47,687 nucleotides of DNA, taken from the IMG/VR virus record IMGVR_UViG_3300037278_000662, positions 1 to 47,687 of that record; one strand, written 5' to 3'. Positions 22,518-32,164 of this stretch are shown here, one piece after another; within the stretch, counting starts at the first letter, position 1; every line of letters starts with the position of its first letter. Source of the stretch: a virus. The translations under genes were made by a program, and so were the position numbers. The notes under the pieces are model-generated. The model had not been told where the DNA came from, ran no database searches, and worked only from the letters and a program-made list of their open reading frames with translations.

Positions 22518-24308
22518 GTGTCTGATACCAAATTAGAAATGGATCTTGACCCCAAAAAAGTCATCGCCTCCATGGCCGAGCTATCAAAAAAAGCTCAAGA
22601 GTTGGCCGATAAAATTGAAGAGTCTCTCGGCAAAGAAGCCGTCAAAAACTTCAAAAAACTAGAAGATCAGTCAGAACAATCATCAGATAAAATCTCAACC
22701 ATTTTTCGTAACCTCGGGAACCGACTCAAAGAAGACATGAAGAGTTTTCTCGGGGTCTCGGCCCTCGCTGAGGGGCTCAACATTGCCAAGGATCTAAAAT
22801 CCGGGGCGCAACAAGTTTTTGAGATGGAAAAAGCTTTTGACCGACTCAACACACGTTTGGGATTATCGGTTGATAAAATGAATGACTTCAAAAAATTGGT
22901 CGCCATGCGGGTCGCAGGGACTGGTCAGAAATTGGAGGACGTTCTTCCTGGTATGGAAAAAGCATCCTCTAAAGGTGGCGTAAAAGACACAGCACAATTG
23001 GCCAACATCGCCGAGACCTTGGGTCAGGCCAAGGGTATCAACAAAAACGAAAACACCGAGACACTGTCTGACACCGTGATTGAGATCCTTCAGAGACAAG
23101 GACAAAAGGTCACCTCTGAGTCCTTCAAAAAAACTCTGGATGCCCTTGAGGGTGGACGAGTGAAGGGGGCCTTTGGATCGGCCAGTGAAGTGGGAGACGT
23201 GGTCAAAGACATGGCCGCCGTGGCAAAAAAATCAGGCATGGGCACGCGTGAACTTGCGGGTTTAGCCGCCGTGGCCTCAAAAGGTGGCGAGGGTTCTGTC
23301 AATATCTTAAAACAACTCATGCAGCAGGGAGCAACCGTTGGTGGCCAGGAAAGATTGAATTCCACCTTGGGAGTTCAACTTTTTAAGAACGGAAAAATGG
23401 ATGCCTCTCAGTTGGGAAAAATCGACACCGGAAGATTTGGTCAGTTTTCAGAACAGGCCATGGAAGGTGCGACGGGTCTTCACGGTTCCTCAGGTGCTGA
23501 CCTGACACGACTGGCCGCGTCTTTTAAAGACAACATGGACGATTTTTCCAAGGTCGCCAGCGGGGCCAACGAAACTGCTGATCAGTTTGGAATCGCTGCC
23601 GACAACTTCAGCACAAAATTTGATCAGTTCAAAGAGCGACTCAAGGCCACCGTCATGGTGGTCGGTGATGACCTGTCCAAGGCCGTCAACGAGTTCATGA
23701 AGGGAAACACCAAGGGTGGGATGAACTCTCTCGGACAGGCCGGCGGGGCCCTCTGGGAAAACAAAGGGGCCATCGCGGGCGGGGCCGGACTCATGGGTCT
23801 CTCAGCCCTTCTCATGGGTGGTGGCGCGTCACAACTTTTGGGCAAAATTCCGGGTGGTGGAATGCTCAAAGGAATGGCCGGAGGCGAGCTCGCAAAAGCC
23901 GCGGGGGCTACTCCCGTTTATGTCGTCAACGCTTCAGAAATCGGTGGTGGTGGGGCCATGGCCGGAAGTGGGGCAATGGGGATGATGGGCAAGGTCGGTG
24001 GTGGATTTGCGGCCCTCGGTGCGGGTATCGGGGTGGGGGAGCTTCTCAATCACTGGGAACCATCTAAGAGACTCCTAGACTCGGTCGGCGATAAGGCCTT
24101 TGACATGTTTGGTCCCGACAAAAAAGACATCATGTCGTCTGCCGAAGGAAGTGCCAATGCGGTAGGAGCCTCGCGGTTCAACAAAGAAAACGGAACCAAC
24201 CTTTCGGCCGAAGCGTTTGCCAAAGCCGTTGAAACGGGAACACTTCGGGCCATGATGAAACGACCCGTCCAAATGACCAATCCTTCAAACGTGAAAGGGG
24301 TGAGATAA
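22518..24308 (+). CDS. Tail tape measure protein
   Basis: A 596-residue protein from GTG 22518, after the chaperone. The first 110 residues are charged coiled coil, followed by long Gly/Ala-rich helical stretches. Residues about 410-520 are hydrophobic Gly/Ala/Met-rich (GAIAGGAGLMGLSALLMGGG), as expected for the membrane-interacting part. It sets tail length and is ejected ahead of DNA. Moderate length implies a short tail. Its last base is the first of the next start (TAATG). Confidence 0.85.
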   Translation: MSDTKLEMDLDPKKVIASMAELSKKAQELADKIEESLGKEAVKNFKKLEDQSEQSSDKISTIFRNLGNRLKEDMKSFLGVSALAEGLNIAKDLKSGAQQVFEMEKAFDRLNTRLGLSVDKMNDFKKLVAMRVAGTGQKLEDVLPGMEKASSKGGVKDTAQLANIAETLGQAKGINKNENTETLSDTVIEILQRQGQKVTSESFKKTLDALEGGRVKGAFGSASEVGDVVKDMAAVAKKSGMGTRELAGLAAVASKGGEGSVNILKQLMQQGATVGGQERLNSTLGVQLFKNGKMDASQLGKIDTGRFGQFSEQAMEGATGLHGSSGADLTRLAASFKDNMDDFSKVASGANETADQFGIAADNFSTKFDQFKERLKATVMVVGDDLSKAVNEFMKGNTKGGMNSLGQAGGALWENKGAIAGGAGLMGLSALLMGGGASQLLGKIPGGGMLKGMAGGELAKAAGATPVYVVNASEIGGGGAMAGSGAMGMMGKVGGGFAALGAGIGVGELLNHWEPSKRLLDSVGDKAFDMFGPDKKDIMSSAEGSANAVGASRFNKENGTNLSAEAFAKAVETGTLRAMMKRPVQMTNPSNVKGVR

Positions 24309-25609
24309 TGGCTCTTAACGACATCATCAATTCAATCTCGAACATCTCAAACCCTTACGGTGCTCCCTCAAAGGGAACCTGGAATCTTCAACGGTGTATT
24401 TTTCAACAACTTTCAAACGGAAATGTTCAAAAGTCCGTTGTTCTTTTTTTTGAACAACGAGGGGCCGCGGCCTCTTCCGGGCAAATCGCCGAGAACATTC
24501 AGAGCATTACGGCCCTGGATCAGGTGGCCGACGCTGGTGGAAGACGTCTTGCGATTTACGAATACCCTTACCAAGACGGACAAGAACTCTCAGACATGGG
24601 TCGAAAGGGTGAGGTTTTCACTTTTAACCTCAAGTTTTGGGGTCTTCAGTACCAAGAACGCTTCAATGACTTTATTGAGAACGTCACCAAGTACAGTGGT
24701 GATGCTCAAATCATTCACCCGGTTCGCGGAGTGTTTCCGGTCAAGTTTCAAAACTGGGATTTCGTTCACAGGTTTGACGAGTGGAATGCCGTCACGATCA
24801 AAGCCGTTTTCATGGAGGACAACTCTGTCCAACTACAAAGTCTAAACGGCACAGCCCAAACCACGGCAAAGTCGACGAGTATTGATCAGTCCATCAGAAA
24901 CTCTCTTTCAAAACTGACTCAGTACCAATCGGCAGTTCAGTCGGCTCTCTTTGACGCCACGGCCATTTTGCTTTTACCAAAAGCCATCCAAAATGCCTTG
25001 AGCCAACGCTTGACCTCGATCACCAACGCGGTGGCAGGATTTCAGGCCCAACTTGCGGCCACTTTTTCAAACAACGCGACGATCAATACTCTGGGGGCTC
25101 AAGCGGCATCGGCCGGTGTCAGTCTTATCAATTTATCTTCAGGCACGGTCCCCAACGCGGGAAGTACCACGACGAGTAATCTTCCCCCTGTTTTACAGGT
25201 GGGTTATGACCCGGCGACGACAGCCTTGATCCAATCTCAACTGAGTTCTTTTTTGAATGCGAACCAGATCACGACTCAGCAGGCCGTTTTTTCGGCCAAC
25301 CAACAACGGGCTGCGATCTCAGTCGCCATCGCTGAGGCGGAAGCAAACCTGGGAATTTACAGCTTTGATGTGGTTTTTAATTACCGTCAAATCGCCGTCA
25401 TGATCCAGGACGTGACCGAGACTTGTATCTCTCAAGCGGTCACTCAGATCATTTCCTACACGCCAATTATTCCCATGAGTCTTCGTCAAATCGCCTTTGC
25501 CAACGGTTTAGCTCCCGACAGACAAAACGACATTGAGGCTCTAAACCCGTCACTTCCTTCGGTGAATCGGGTGGAGGCTGGGACCACGGTCCTTGTTCCT
25601 GCTTCATGA
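24308..25609 (+). CDS. Mu gpN-like tail/DNA circularisation protein with LysM-like end
   Basis: A 433-residue protein. The N-terminal half matches the order of Mu gpN/DNA-circulation proteins (GRRLAIYEYPYQDGQELSDM). The middle is Ala/Gln/Ser-rich helix. The last 45 residues (LRQIAFANGLAPDR to AGTTVLVPAS) resemble a LysM-type carbohydrate-binding module. It probably sits at the baseplate hub above the spike. TAATG overlap upstream, ATGA overlap downstream. Confidence 0.8.
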   Translation: MALNDIINSISNISNPYGAPSKGTWNLQRCIFQQLSNGNVQKSVVLFFEQRGAAASSGQIAENIQSITALDQVADAGGRRLAIYEYPYQDGQELSDMGRKGEVFTFNLKFWGLQYQERFNDFIENVTKYSGDAQIIHPVRGVFPVKFQNWDFVHRFDEWNAVTIKAVFMEDNSVQLQSLNGTAQTTAKSTSIDQSIRNSLSKLTQYQSAVQSALFDATAILLLPKAIQNALSQRLTSITNAVAGFQAQLAATFSNNATINTLGAQAASAGVSLINLSSGTVPNAGSTTTSNLPPVLQVGYDPATTALIQSQLSSFLNANQITTQQAVFSANQQRAAISVAIAEAEANLGIYSFDVVFNYRQIAVMIQDVTETCISQAVTQIISYTPIIPMSLRQIAFANGLAPDRQNDIEALNPSLPSVNRVEAGTTVLVPAS

Positions 25610-26751
25610 CCCAGACTCCAATTGAGCTAGAGTTCATCAGTGCTTCGGACCCCCAAAGTCCTTCACAAAAAATTGTGACTTTCACAAGTTATCAGTTTGA
25701 GAGAAACATTCTTTCGCCAGGATCTGCCTTTCGGTTTACGGCACCAGGGGTTTCGCGTGATACCAGAATGGCGATCAGGTCAGGAGACTTTGTTCAAATT
25801 TTTGCCAAAACAGGAACAAACACTAGGTTACCCTTAGCCGTTGGGATCATTGATGAGACGGACACTCACATCACTAAAGACTCTGTCGAATATGTGATGA
25901 CCGGACGAGATGTCCTGGGTCAACTTGTGGATAATGCCGCCACTGATTCAAACAACAAAATTATTTATTTTGAGAAGGCAACACTTAAAACCATCATTGG
26001 TTCAGTCCTGGCAAACACTCGGTGCCCAAAAGGTTTTAATATTTCAAATGCCCCCAACTCATCTTTCCTTTTTTCTTCGAATCCTGGTGAGACAAAAATC
26101 AACGCCCTTCAGAGAATGCTTGAGTTTGCCAACCTTTTGATTTGGACTTCTGCCGACGGGATGATCCTTGTGGGTAAACCCAATTTTGCCCAACCGACCT
26201 CTGGCGATCTTCTCGCCCAGTATGACGGTCTTGAGAACAACATTCTCGAGTGTCGTGTTCAAAGAAACCTCAACCAATCAATTCGTCAAATTGCGGCCCA
26301 ACTTCAAAGTCTCAATCAAACTGATCCCGGTGTGGCGACCATGATCAATAACGACCAGGATATGCAAGAGGTCATCCCCACTGGTGTCGGAAGATCGATT
26401 TACACCTTCTTTGATTACGGAAATGGTGGAGACACCGTCAACTTGATCACGCAGGTAGGAAATCAAAGTGGAAACTACAATCAAATAGGTAAAGAATTTG
26501 CCCGAAGACAAATTGCTCGTGAAAACATGAACGTCATCAAGGTTGAGGCCGTGGTCACTGGACATGTAAATAGTTACGGCAGTCTTTATGACATTGATCA
26601 GACTTACAATGTGATCATTGACGATGAAGAGTTAACTGAAACTCTCTACTCCCACCATGTAAGTTACGAGTTGACCAAGGACCAGGGTATTCTTACTCGC
26701 CTTCATCTTTGTAGGCTGAACACCATTGTCAGTGGATCGGCGGCAAGATGA
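25606..26751 (+). CDS. Baseplate hub protein (Mu gpP/gp44-like)
   Basis: A 381-residue protein in the fixed N-P-gp45 order. The N-terminal half is beta-rich with DTRMAIRSGDFVQIF and YVMTGRDVLGQLVDN, the pattern of gp44/gpD-type hub proteins. It would form the trimeric hub linking tube and spike. ATGA overlaps at both ends indicate coupled translation. Confidence 0.85.
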   Translation: MTQTPIELEFISASDPQSPSQKIVTFTSYQFERNILSPGSAFRFTAPGVSRDTRMAIRSGDFVQIFAKTGTNTRLPLAVGIIDETDTHITKDSVEYVMTGRDVLGQLVDNAATDSNNKIIYFEKATLKTIIGSVLANTRCPKGFNISNAPNSSFLFSSNPGETKINALQRMLEFANLLIWTSADGMILVGKPNFAQPTSGDLLAQYDGLENNILECRVQRNLNQSIRQIAAQLQSLNQTDPGVATMINNDQDMQEVIPTGVGRSIYTFFDYGNGGDTVNLITQVGNQSGNYNQIGKEFARRQIARENMNVIKVEAVVTGHVNSYGSLYDIDQTYNVIIDDEELTETLYSHHVSYELTKDQGILTRLHLCRLNTIVSGSAAR

Positions 26752-27308
26752 TGACAGAAATTGAGTTGATCAGACTCATTCGAATGGTGATCAGGGAAGA
26801 GTTGGCCCCCATTGCCATGAGTAAAATCATTGGCAATGCCGATCAAATGAGAACGACCTTCCAAAGGACCGCAACGGACTCTCAGTTTTCTAATGCCCGA
26901 AACATCCAACCTTTTGGTCTGGGTTCGAGAGCTCCTGTCGGAACCGATGCCCTTTCCGTTCCGATTGGTGGGAACGCGACCCACGTCAATATTGTAGGAC
27001 ACTTTGATTCCAATCGACCCACCATGGAAGACGGAGAGACGGTTCTCTACGATGCTTTTGGGCATGTGATTTACCTCTCTGAGTCTAAAGTCCAGTTGGG
27101 ATCAAAAACCGCTCAACACCCGGTCCCATTGGGAGATGTGCTTCAGACATTTTTAAATAACTTTTTAACGGCAATTTTAAACCATACTCACGAGGGCAAT
27201 TTGGGATATGCGACGGGGACACCCATCAATGCCAGTGACTTTACCTCGATTCAGGCCAGTCCGATTGAAGACGGAACGATCAACTCGAGTATTGTTTTTA
27301 CGGAGTAA
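26748..27308 (+). CDS. Baseplate spike protein (Mu gp45-like)
   Basis: A 186-residue protein. The centre PFGLGSRAPVGTDALSVPIG and DGETVLYDAFGHVIYL match the OB-fold and beta-helix start of gp45-type spikes, trimeric needles that pierce the outer membrane. The His-rich stretch near residue 145 (LNHTHEG) may hold an ion. It lies at the end of the hub group. Confidence 0.85.
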   Translation: MMTEIELIRLIRMVIREELAPIAMSKIIGNADQMRTTFQRTATDSQFSNARNIQPFGLGSRAPVGTDALSVPIGGNATHVNIVGHFDSNRPTMEDGETVLYDAFGHVIYLSESKVQLGSKTAQHPVPLGDVLQTFLNNFLTAILNHTHEGNLGYATGTPINASDFTSIQASPIEDGTINSSIVFTE

Positions 27309-27311
27309 TTT

Positions 27312-27521
27312 ATGCCGATGAACGGATCCCAACTGGGAACTGAAATTAAAGGGGCCATCGAAGCGATCTTCGGTGCTCCTGCGGATGAGGAAAAACTGGA
27401 AGAGTTTTGCAACGCGTTGGGAACAATGATTGTCTCTCATATCCAGACAAACGCGATTGTGGAGCCGGGGAGTTTTTCAAACGGTGGTGGTCCAGTCGGG
27501 GGCACGGGAACGATTACCTAG
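27312..27521 (+). CDS. Small conserved baseplate-region protein
   Basis: A 69-residue acidic protein, three bases after the spike gene. An N-terminal helix (MNGSQLGTEIKGAIEAIFGA) and a later SHIQTNAIVEPG segment recur in small proteins next to phage spike genes. No function is known to me. Weak ribosome site; probably coupled to gp45. Confidence 0.65.
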   Translation: MPMNGSQLGTEIKGAIEAIFGAPADEEKLEEFCNALGTMIVSHIQTNAIVEPGSFSNGGGPVGGTGTIT

Positions 27522-27556
27522 ATCATTGGATTTTTGGCTGTTACGATGGGAGGCGA

Positions 27557-27928
27557 ATGCAAAACTTACAGATGAACCCTCTAAAAAAGGATTACGTTGT
27601 CGTCAACGGCTCTCCGGTGCCGAGCGATTCTATTTTAGATAAGGCCTATTTTGCACTCACCATTCCCCAGGGCCAATGGCTTTACTCGGTCCCCGGCCAA
27701 GGATCTCTCCTTTACACCCTCGAAAACCGATTGAGAGATCAAAATTTAGAGGTAACTTTTTCTTCGATGGTGAAAAACGCCATTGACACTCAATTGATTC
27801 AAACGGGCCAAGCGACGGCCGTTTCTACCCAGAACACCGAAGCCACACCGACAGGGAGTGCGAATAACATTTATGTGACCCCGGCCGCCACCACATTGTC
27901 CGGTCAGCTAAATTTCTCAGGAGTCTGA
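27557..27928 (+). CDS. Baseplate protein (Mu gp46/gpW-like)
   Basis: A 123-residue protein from ATG 27557 with GGGAGG. The same frame is open upstream from 27407 but that part overlaps the previous gene and lacks signal. It is an alpha/beta protein with QGQWLYSVPGQGSLLYTLEN, then VKNAIDTQLIQTGQA, in the gp25/gpW-like fold that links hub to wedges. It precedes baseplate J as in Mu. Confidence 0.8.
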   Translation: MQNLQMNPLKKDYVVVNGSPVPSDSILDKAYFALTIPQGQWLYSVPGQGSLLYTLENRLRDQNLEVTFSSMVKNAIDTQLIQTGQATAVSTQNTEATPTGSANNIYVTPAATTLSGQLNFSGV

Positions 27929-27931
27929 TAA

Positions 27932-29164
27932 ATGCCCACATTTCTTACACCCAGTCAGTGCGCGACCCAATACTTCCAGGTTTTAAAGTCCATCAAGCCT
28001 GATTTGAATACGAACGACAACAACTCTGATTTTGTGATCAGGGGAAAAACCATCTCAGGGGTCGTTTCCGGTCTTTACGGAGACTTGGGAAAAATCAACA
28101 ACGATCCCTTTATTTCAACGGCCAGGGCCACGGCTCTGACCATCATTGGACAAGACTACGCCATTCCCCAACAACCAGCCACCCAAGCCAGTGGGTCCGC
28201 TGCGGTTACTATTTCAGGGACCAATGGAACTGTGATCAACCCAGGGGATCTGACATTTCTTTACGCTCCCACAAATATTCTCTACACGAACACGACGGGT
28301 GGAACCATCGTGGGTGGGGTCTTGACCGTTTCGGTTCAGTGTTTGGTCGCGGGTCAAATTGGAAACATCGCCTCACCCGACACTTTTACGGTGGTGAGTC
28401 CTCCGACAGGGGTGACGGGAAACGCCGCTATCGTTTCAACCATCGGAAATGGTTCAGATGCGGAAACAACCGATAGTTATCGTTCACGTCTTTTGACTCG
28501 TAGGCAAAACGCTCCTGCGGGAGGAAATGAAACCGACTACCCTGAGTTCGCCTTTCAAGCGTCTTCGGCAGTCAGGTCTGCCGCCATTTACCGATTCGTT
28601 CGAGGGCTGGGAACCGTTGGTGTTTATGTGACGGCTGGAACCACAAATATTGACGCGGCCGTGACCGCAGGCGAGTCCGTCGTTCGGATTCCAACGAGTG
28701 ATGTAATCAACACCATTCAAAATTACTACAACGCGGTCGTACCTCTCACGGACTGCCCTTTTGTTTACTCACCGACTGAGCTCGATATCAACGTAACCGT
28801 AAACGTGATTTATGCCGCAGGACTGACGAGCTCAAGTGTTCCTTCGGATTCTGTGAACAATCCTTTGGGTTTGACCTGTCAGCAGTTGGTTCAAAGGGAA
28901 ATTTCTCGGGTTCTTTACAAGTACGCCGTCGGCGGAAGACCTCTTCCCGGAAAATCCGGTGGGTGGGTTGTGGCCGCTGATCTTGATGATGGGATTGACG
29001 TTTATCTTTCGGCCGTCCCCAATCAAAATACGGGTGTTTTAAATGGGATCATTCCCATTTTGTCTGACTGGCAAGTTCAACCCTTGACCGGAACGACAAT
29101 TGATTACCCGATTGGACAAAACCAATTACCTGCCCCAGGTACAATAACGGTGGGGGCAATCTAA
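27932..29164 (+). CDS. Baseplate wedge protein J (Mu gp47-like)
   Basis: A 410-residue protein of the baseplate J family. Typical segments are TALTIIGQDYAIPQQ near residue 68, PTGVTGNAAIVSTIGNGSDA with the following RSRLLTRRQNAPAGGNETDY region, and YALG-type beta repeats. It forms the wedge that changes conformation at contraction. The start is three bases after the gp46-like stop. Confidence 0.9.
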   Translation: MPTFLTPSQCATQYFQVLKSIKPDLNTNDNNSDFVIRGKTISGVVSGLYGDLGKINNDPFISTARATALTIIGQDYAIPQQPATQASGSAAVTISGTNGTVINPGDLTFLYAPTNILYTNTTGGTIVGGVLTVSVQCLVAGQIGNIASPDTFTVVSPPTGVTGNAAIVSTIGNGSDAETTDSYRSRLLTRRQNAPAGGNETDYPEFAFQASSAVRSAAIYRFVRGLGTVGVYVTAGTTNIDAAVTAGESVVRIPTSDVINTIQNYYNAVVPLTDCPFVYSPTELDINVTVNVIYAAGLTSSSVPSDSVNNPLGLTCQQLVQREISRVLYKYAVGGRPLPGKSGGWVVAADLDDGIDVYLSAVPNQNTGVLNGIIPILSDWQVQPLTGTTIDYPIGQNQLPAPGTITVGAI

Positions 29165-29911
29165 TTGGGATTGAATCCTTATTTTCTTAATACCGAACAA
29201 CTCCTGGACATCCTCCTAGCGGAACTTCCTCCGGGAGTTTACCCACAGGATCGTGCGAACAGTTCGGACGTGACCAAGATCTCTTACTCGAGTGCAGAGC
29301 TCAGAGCGCACGCGACTCTCATCGCCGGGGTTTATCTTCAGGCCAACAATGTTTTTAACAACTTCTTTATCACAACACTGACACCAGATGGTCTTGCTCA
29401 GTGGGAAAAAGATTACTTTGGAGCGATTCAGGATTCTTCTTTGAGTTTTACCGAAAGACAACAAAACCTTTTTGCCAAGTTTCGGGCAACGGGTGGACTT
29501 TCGCTTCCCTACATTACATCGATTGTGTCCGGAATTCTCACTCCCGTAGGTTTGACCTTTGCCATTTTACCTCTGAGTGGTCAGGTGAACACAAATGGAG
29601 ACACCGGAACTTGGATTTTGGGTTACTCTTCTTTGGGTCAAAACACTTATTTGGGATCACTTGACCCGATCATTGGTGAGCAATCTGGATTTACACCCCT
29701 TGATTGTTCGCTGAATTACACTGCGGCCGGGATCACGGCGGACCAATTGGCCGACATTCAAGAAACGGCTTATGCCTACGAGGTCCGAATTTACGGGAAC
29801 GCGGATGCCACGACCTTAGCTTTACTTGACAAAGACTTAACTAAATTTGAGCCTGCTCGCAGCACTCACATCATCTTAAATAACTCGACACCACCGGCAA
29901 CCCCGACGTGA
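29165..29911 (+). CDS. Tail protein (Mu gp48/DUF2313-like)
   Basis: A 248-residue protein from TTG 29165, immediately after J, with GGTGGGGG as ribosome site. The N-terminus LNTEQLLDILLAELPPGVYP and the motif LTPDGLAQWEKDYFG fit gp48/tail protein I types that connect wedge to fibres. The next gene starts unusually close and in an odd way (see 29939). Confidence 0.8.
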   Translation: MGLNPYFLNTEQLLDILLAELPPGVYPQDRANSSDVTKISYSSAELRAHATLIAGVYLQANNVFNNFFITTLTPDGLAQWEKDYFGAIQDSSLSFTERQQNLFAKFRATGGLSLPYITSIVSGILTPVGLTFAILPLSGQVNTNGDTGTWILGYSSLGQNTYLGSLDPIIGEQSGFTPLDCSLNYTAAGITADQLADIQETAYAYEVRIYGNADATTLALLDKDLTKFEPARSTHIILNNSTPPATPT

Positions 29912-29938
29912 TGAGAGTCGCTGAGTTTTGGAGGACTT

Positions 29939-31363
29939 ATTTTACAGCGTAACTGGTTACAACTTGATAGGAAATTAGTCGACAAAACTGACCTCGAGTA
30001 CACCGTTCAGGGGATGCAGGATCTTTTAGATCTCTACTCAGTCGCCCTTTACGGTCCTGGCGTTTTGATCTCTTCACTTTATCCAACTCCTTTTACGATC
30101 ACCGGAGACACCGGGGACATGGGTGTTACGGTTGGTGACGGGATTGGTTTTGATACGGTCGGGAACTTCACCTCAATCATGCCTAGCCTCACCGGATCAC
30201 CCGTCGCGACGCCGGCCGTTGGGGACCCTTCAAACCCCCGATGGGATCTTTTGGCCATTGAGTATCGACAAGTCGGGGACACCCTGATTCCGAAACCCTC
30301 AGATCCTTTGACAATGGTGGACCTCAATCTTCATGACGACTTTGCTTTGGTCATCGTCCCAGGAACGGCATCGGCAACACCAGCTTACCCGACCTATACG
30401 GGTCCAGGTTTTGTTTTGGCAGGCCTTCAGGTTCCTTCTGGGGCCACGATGGGAAATCAAATTCTTATCGATTATTCTCAGAGAGTTTTTTCTCGATTCG
30501 GATTCTCTCAACAACCCGTTTTTGTCCAAGAAATTCCCACGGGCAATGTCGACGGAACCAACCAAGTGTTCACTTTATCGCAAACACCCATCACGACAGG
30601 GTCTTTGGATGTTTACAAAGACGGTGTGAAGCTTGGGGTGTCTCAATATTCCTTGGCCGGAATGTCAATATCGATGTCTTTTGCTCCCAAATTGGGAGAG
30701 GTAATTTGGGCCAGTTACGTTGCGAATTCTCCAAACTCACAAAACCCCCTTCAGGCCGTCACCGAAACTCCGGCCGGAACCATTGATGGGACCAACCTTA
30801 AATTCGTTCTTGCACAAAAGCCCATTTATCAAGCGGCAACCAACGTCTACATTGACGGTGTTTGGGTTGATCCGGATGTTTGGGGTCTGGTGTCGACTGC
30901 GGGAAATCAGTCTTACATTTTGTTCACCAACGGCTATCAACCTCAGCCTGGGGAAGCTCTTGAGGTTCAATATTGGCTTTTTACTTGGCCCAATCTGACC
31001 GCTGTTCCATCCACAAGTGGTGGTGGCGGAGTCACCCGAGAGATTCATGGAAGTTACACCTCGCCAATTGCAATTGACCCGACGGTGGGACTTGTTCCCT
31101 CGTCCGCTGCCGATCAGACGTGGTATGTGATTCCAAATGAACTCGGAACACAACTCATCACGGCATCTCCGGCGATTGCGCCCGGCACGACCATTGGCCA
31201 GAGAGTGGTTTACAAAGGAACTGACCCGGCGAACTGTCTGGAAATTCCTAGTGCATCTGGATCAGGAACAAATCAGAATGGGAGCTGCACGTTAACAAAC
31301 AATCAAGCAATTGAGTTCGAGTGGGACGGGGTTGCTTGGAATGAAAACACAAGGAGACTTTAA
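29939..31363 (+). CDS. Tail fibre/adhesin protein (start codon uncertain, ATT proposed)
   Basis: A 474-residue protein in this model. ATG 30014 would remove a convincing conserved N-terminus (LQRNWLQLDRKLVDKTDLEY). The frame is open from 29915, and the only good ribosome site (GGAGGA, 29930-29935) precedes ATT 29939, so a rare ATT start is proposed. The protein has an N-terminal baseplate-attachment part, then two similar beta domains (VQEIPTGNVDGTNQVFTLSQ and VTETPAGTIDGTNLKFVLAQ), and a C-terminal domain with CLEIPSASGSGTNQNGSC. It probably forms the stem of the fibres. Confidence 0.75.
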   Translation: MLQRNWLQLDRKLVDKTDLEYTVQGMQDLLDLYSVALYGPGVLISSLYPTPFTITGDTGDMGVTVGDGIGFDTVGNFTSIMPSLTGSPVATPAVGDPSNPRWDLLAIEYRQVGDTLIPKPSDPLTMVDLNLHDDFALVIVPGTASATPAYPTYTGPGFVLAGLQVPSGATMGNQILIDYSQRVFSRFGFSQQPVFVQEIPTGNVDGTNQVFTLSQTPITTGSLDVYKDGVKLGVSQYSLAGMSISMSFAPKLGEVIWASYVANSPNSQNPLQAVTETPAGTIDGTNLKFVLAQKPIYQAATNVYIDGVWVDPDVWGLVSTAGNQSYILFTNGYQPQPGEALEVQYWLFTWPNLTAVPSTSGGGGVTREIHGSYTSPIAIDPTVGLVPSSAADQTWYVIPNELGTQLITASPAIAPGTTIGQRVVYKGTDPANCLEIPSASGSGTNQNGSCTLTNNQAIEFEWDGVAWNENTRRL

Positions 31364-31364
31364 G

Positions 31365-32156
31365 ATGAAGAATCTATTAATCGTCATGATGACGGTTTTC
31401 TGCGCAGTTTCACACGCCGCGACGACAACCACCAAACAAATCGACACCATTCAGAACTCTACGGGTGGCACCGCCCTAGCAGTTCCGTCCGTAGGTGCGG
31501 CAATCATCTCGGATTCGGCAACCCAAACCCTTTCAAACAAAACCCTGAGTGCTCCCGTTTTAAGCGGATCAGTCTCAGGAACCTACACCCTCGGTGGAAC
31601 TCCCAGTTTAGCGGCTTCGGCCCTGACTGGAACACTCGGTGTAGCAAACGGTGGTACTGGCGCAGCATCTCTGACCTCTGGTTCGGTGGTTGTTGGTAAC
31701 GGAACCTCGGCGGTCAGTCTTGTGGCTCCGAGCACCACGGGGAACGTATTGACCTCAAATGGATCAACATGGATCTCTTCACCCGCTTCTGCCGGTGGTG
31801 GATCGGCCAACCTCGTAGGATCTGTCGCCTCACCTCAGTCAGTTGTTGCGGCCACGGCCGTTGCGGTGACGGGTCAGATCGTCAACGGACCCAACGTCGT
31901 TTTTGTCAGTGGATCTTCTGGATCAGTCACCGTTACTGCGACACCCTCGATCACTGCCTGCACCGCAGCAGGAGAACAGCTCCAACTTGTAGGTGGAGCA
32001 AACAACGTCGTCCTTCAGGACAACTCGGGTCTCGCTGGTTCGAAATTAAAATTGAATGGTACTCTGACCCTTGGTACGACTTCACCTGCCTCTTACACAG
32101 CGAGTTTTGTTTGCGACGCCGCTTCAGGCAACTGGGTTGAGCTCGCTCGCTATTAA
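31365..32156 (+). CDS. Tail fibre protein with Sec signal peptide
   Basis: A 263-residue protein with strong ribosome site AAGGAGA before ATG 31365. Residues 1-18 are a Sec signal peptide (MKNLLIVMMTVFCAVSHA). Residues 20-150 are fibre-type repeats (SATQTLSNKTLSAPVLSG, GVANGGTGAASLTSG). Residues 150-263 are an all-beta head with three Cys. Fibre repeats with an export signal are unusual for a virion protein assembled in the cytoplasm. The next gene follows with the same architecture. Confidence 0.75.
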   Translation: MKNLLIVMMTVFCAVSHAATTTTKQIDTIQNSTGGTALAVPSVGAAIISDSATQTLSNKTLSAPVLSGSVSGTYTLGGTPSLAASALTGTLGVANGGTGAASLTSGSVVVGNGTSAVSLVAPSTTGNVLTSNGSTWISSPASAGGGSANLVGSVASPQSVVAATAVAVTGQIVNGPNVVFVSGSSGSVTVTATPSITACTAAGEQLQLVGGANNVVLQDNSGLAGSKLKLNGTLTLGTTSPASYTASFVCDAASGNWVELARY

Positions 32157-32164
32157 GGACTGAC

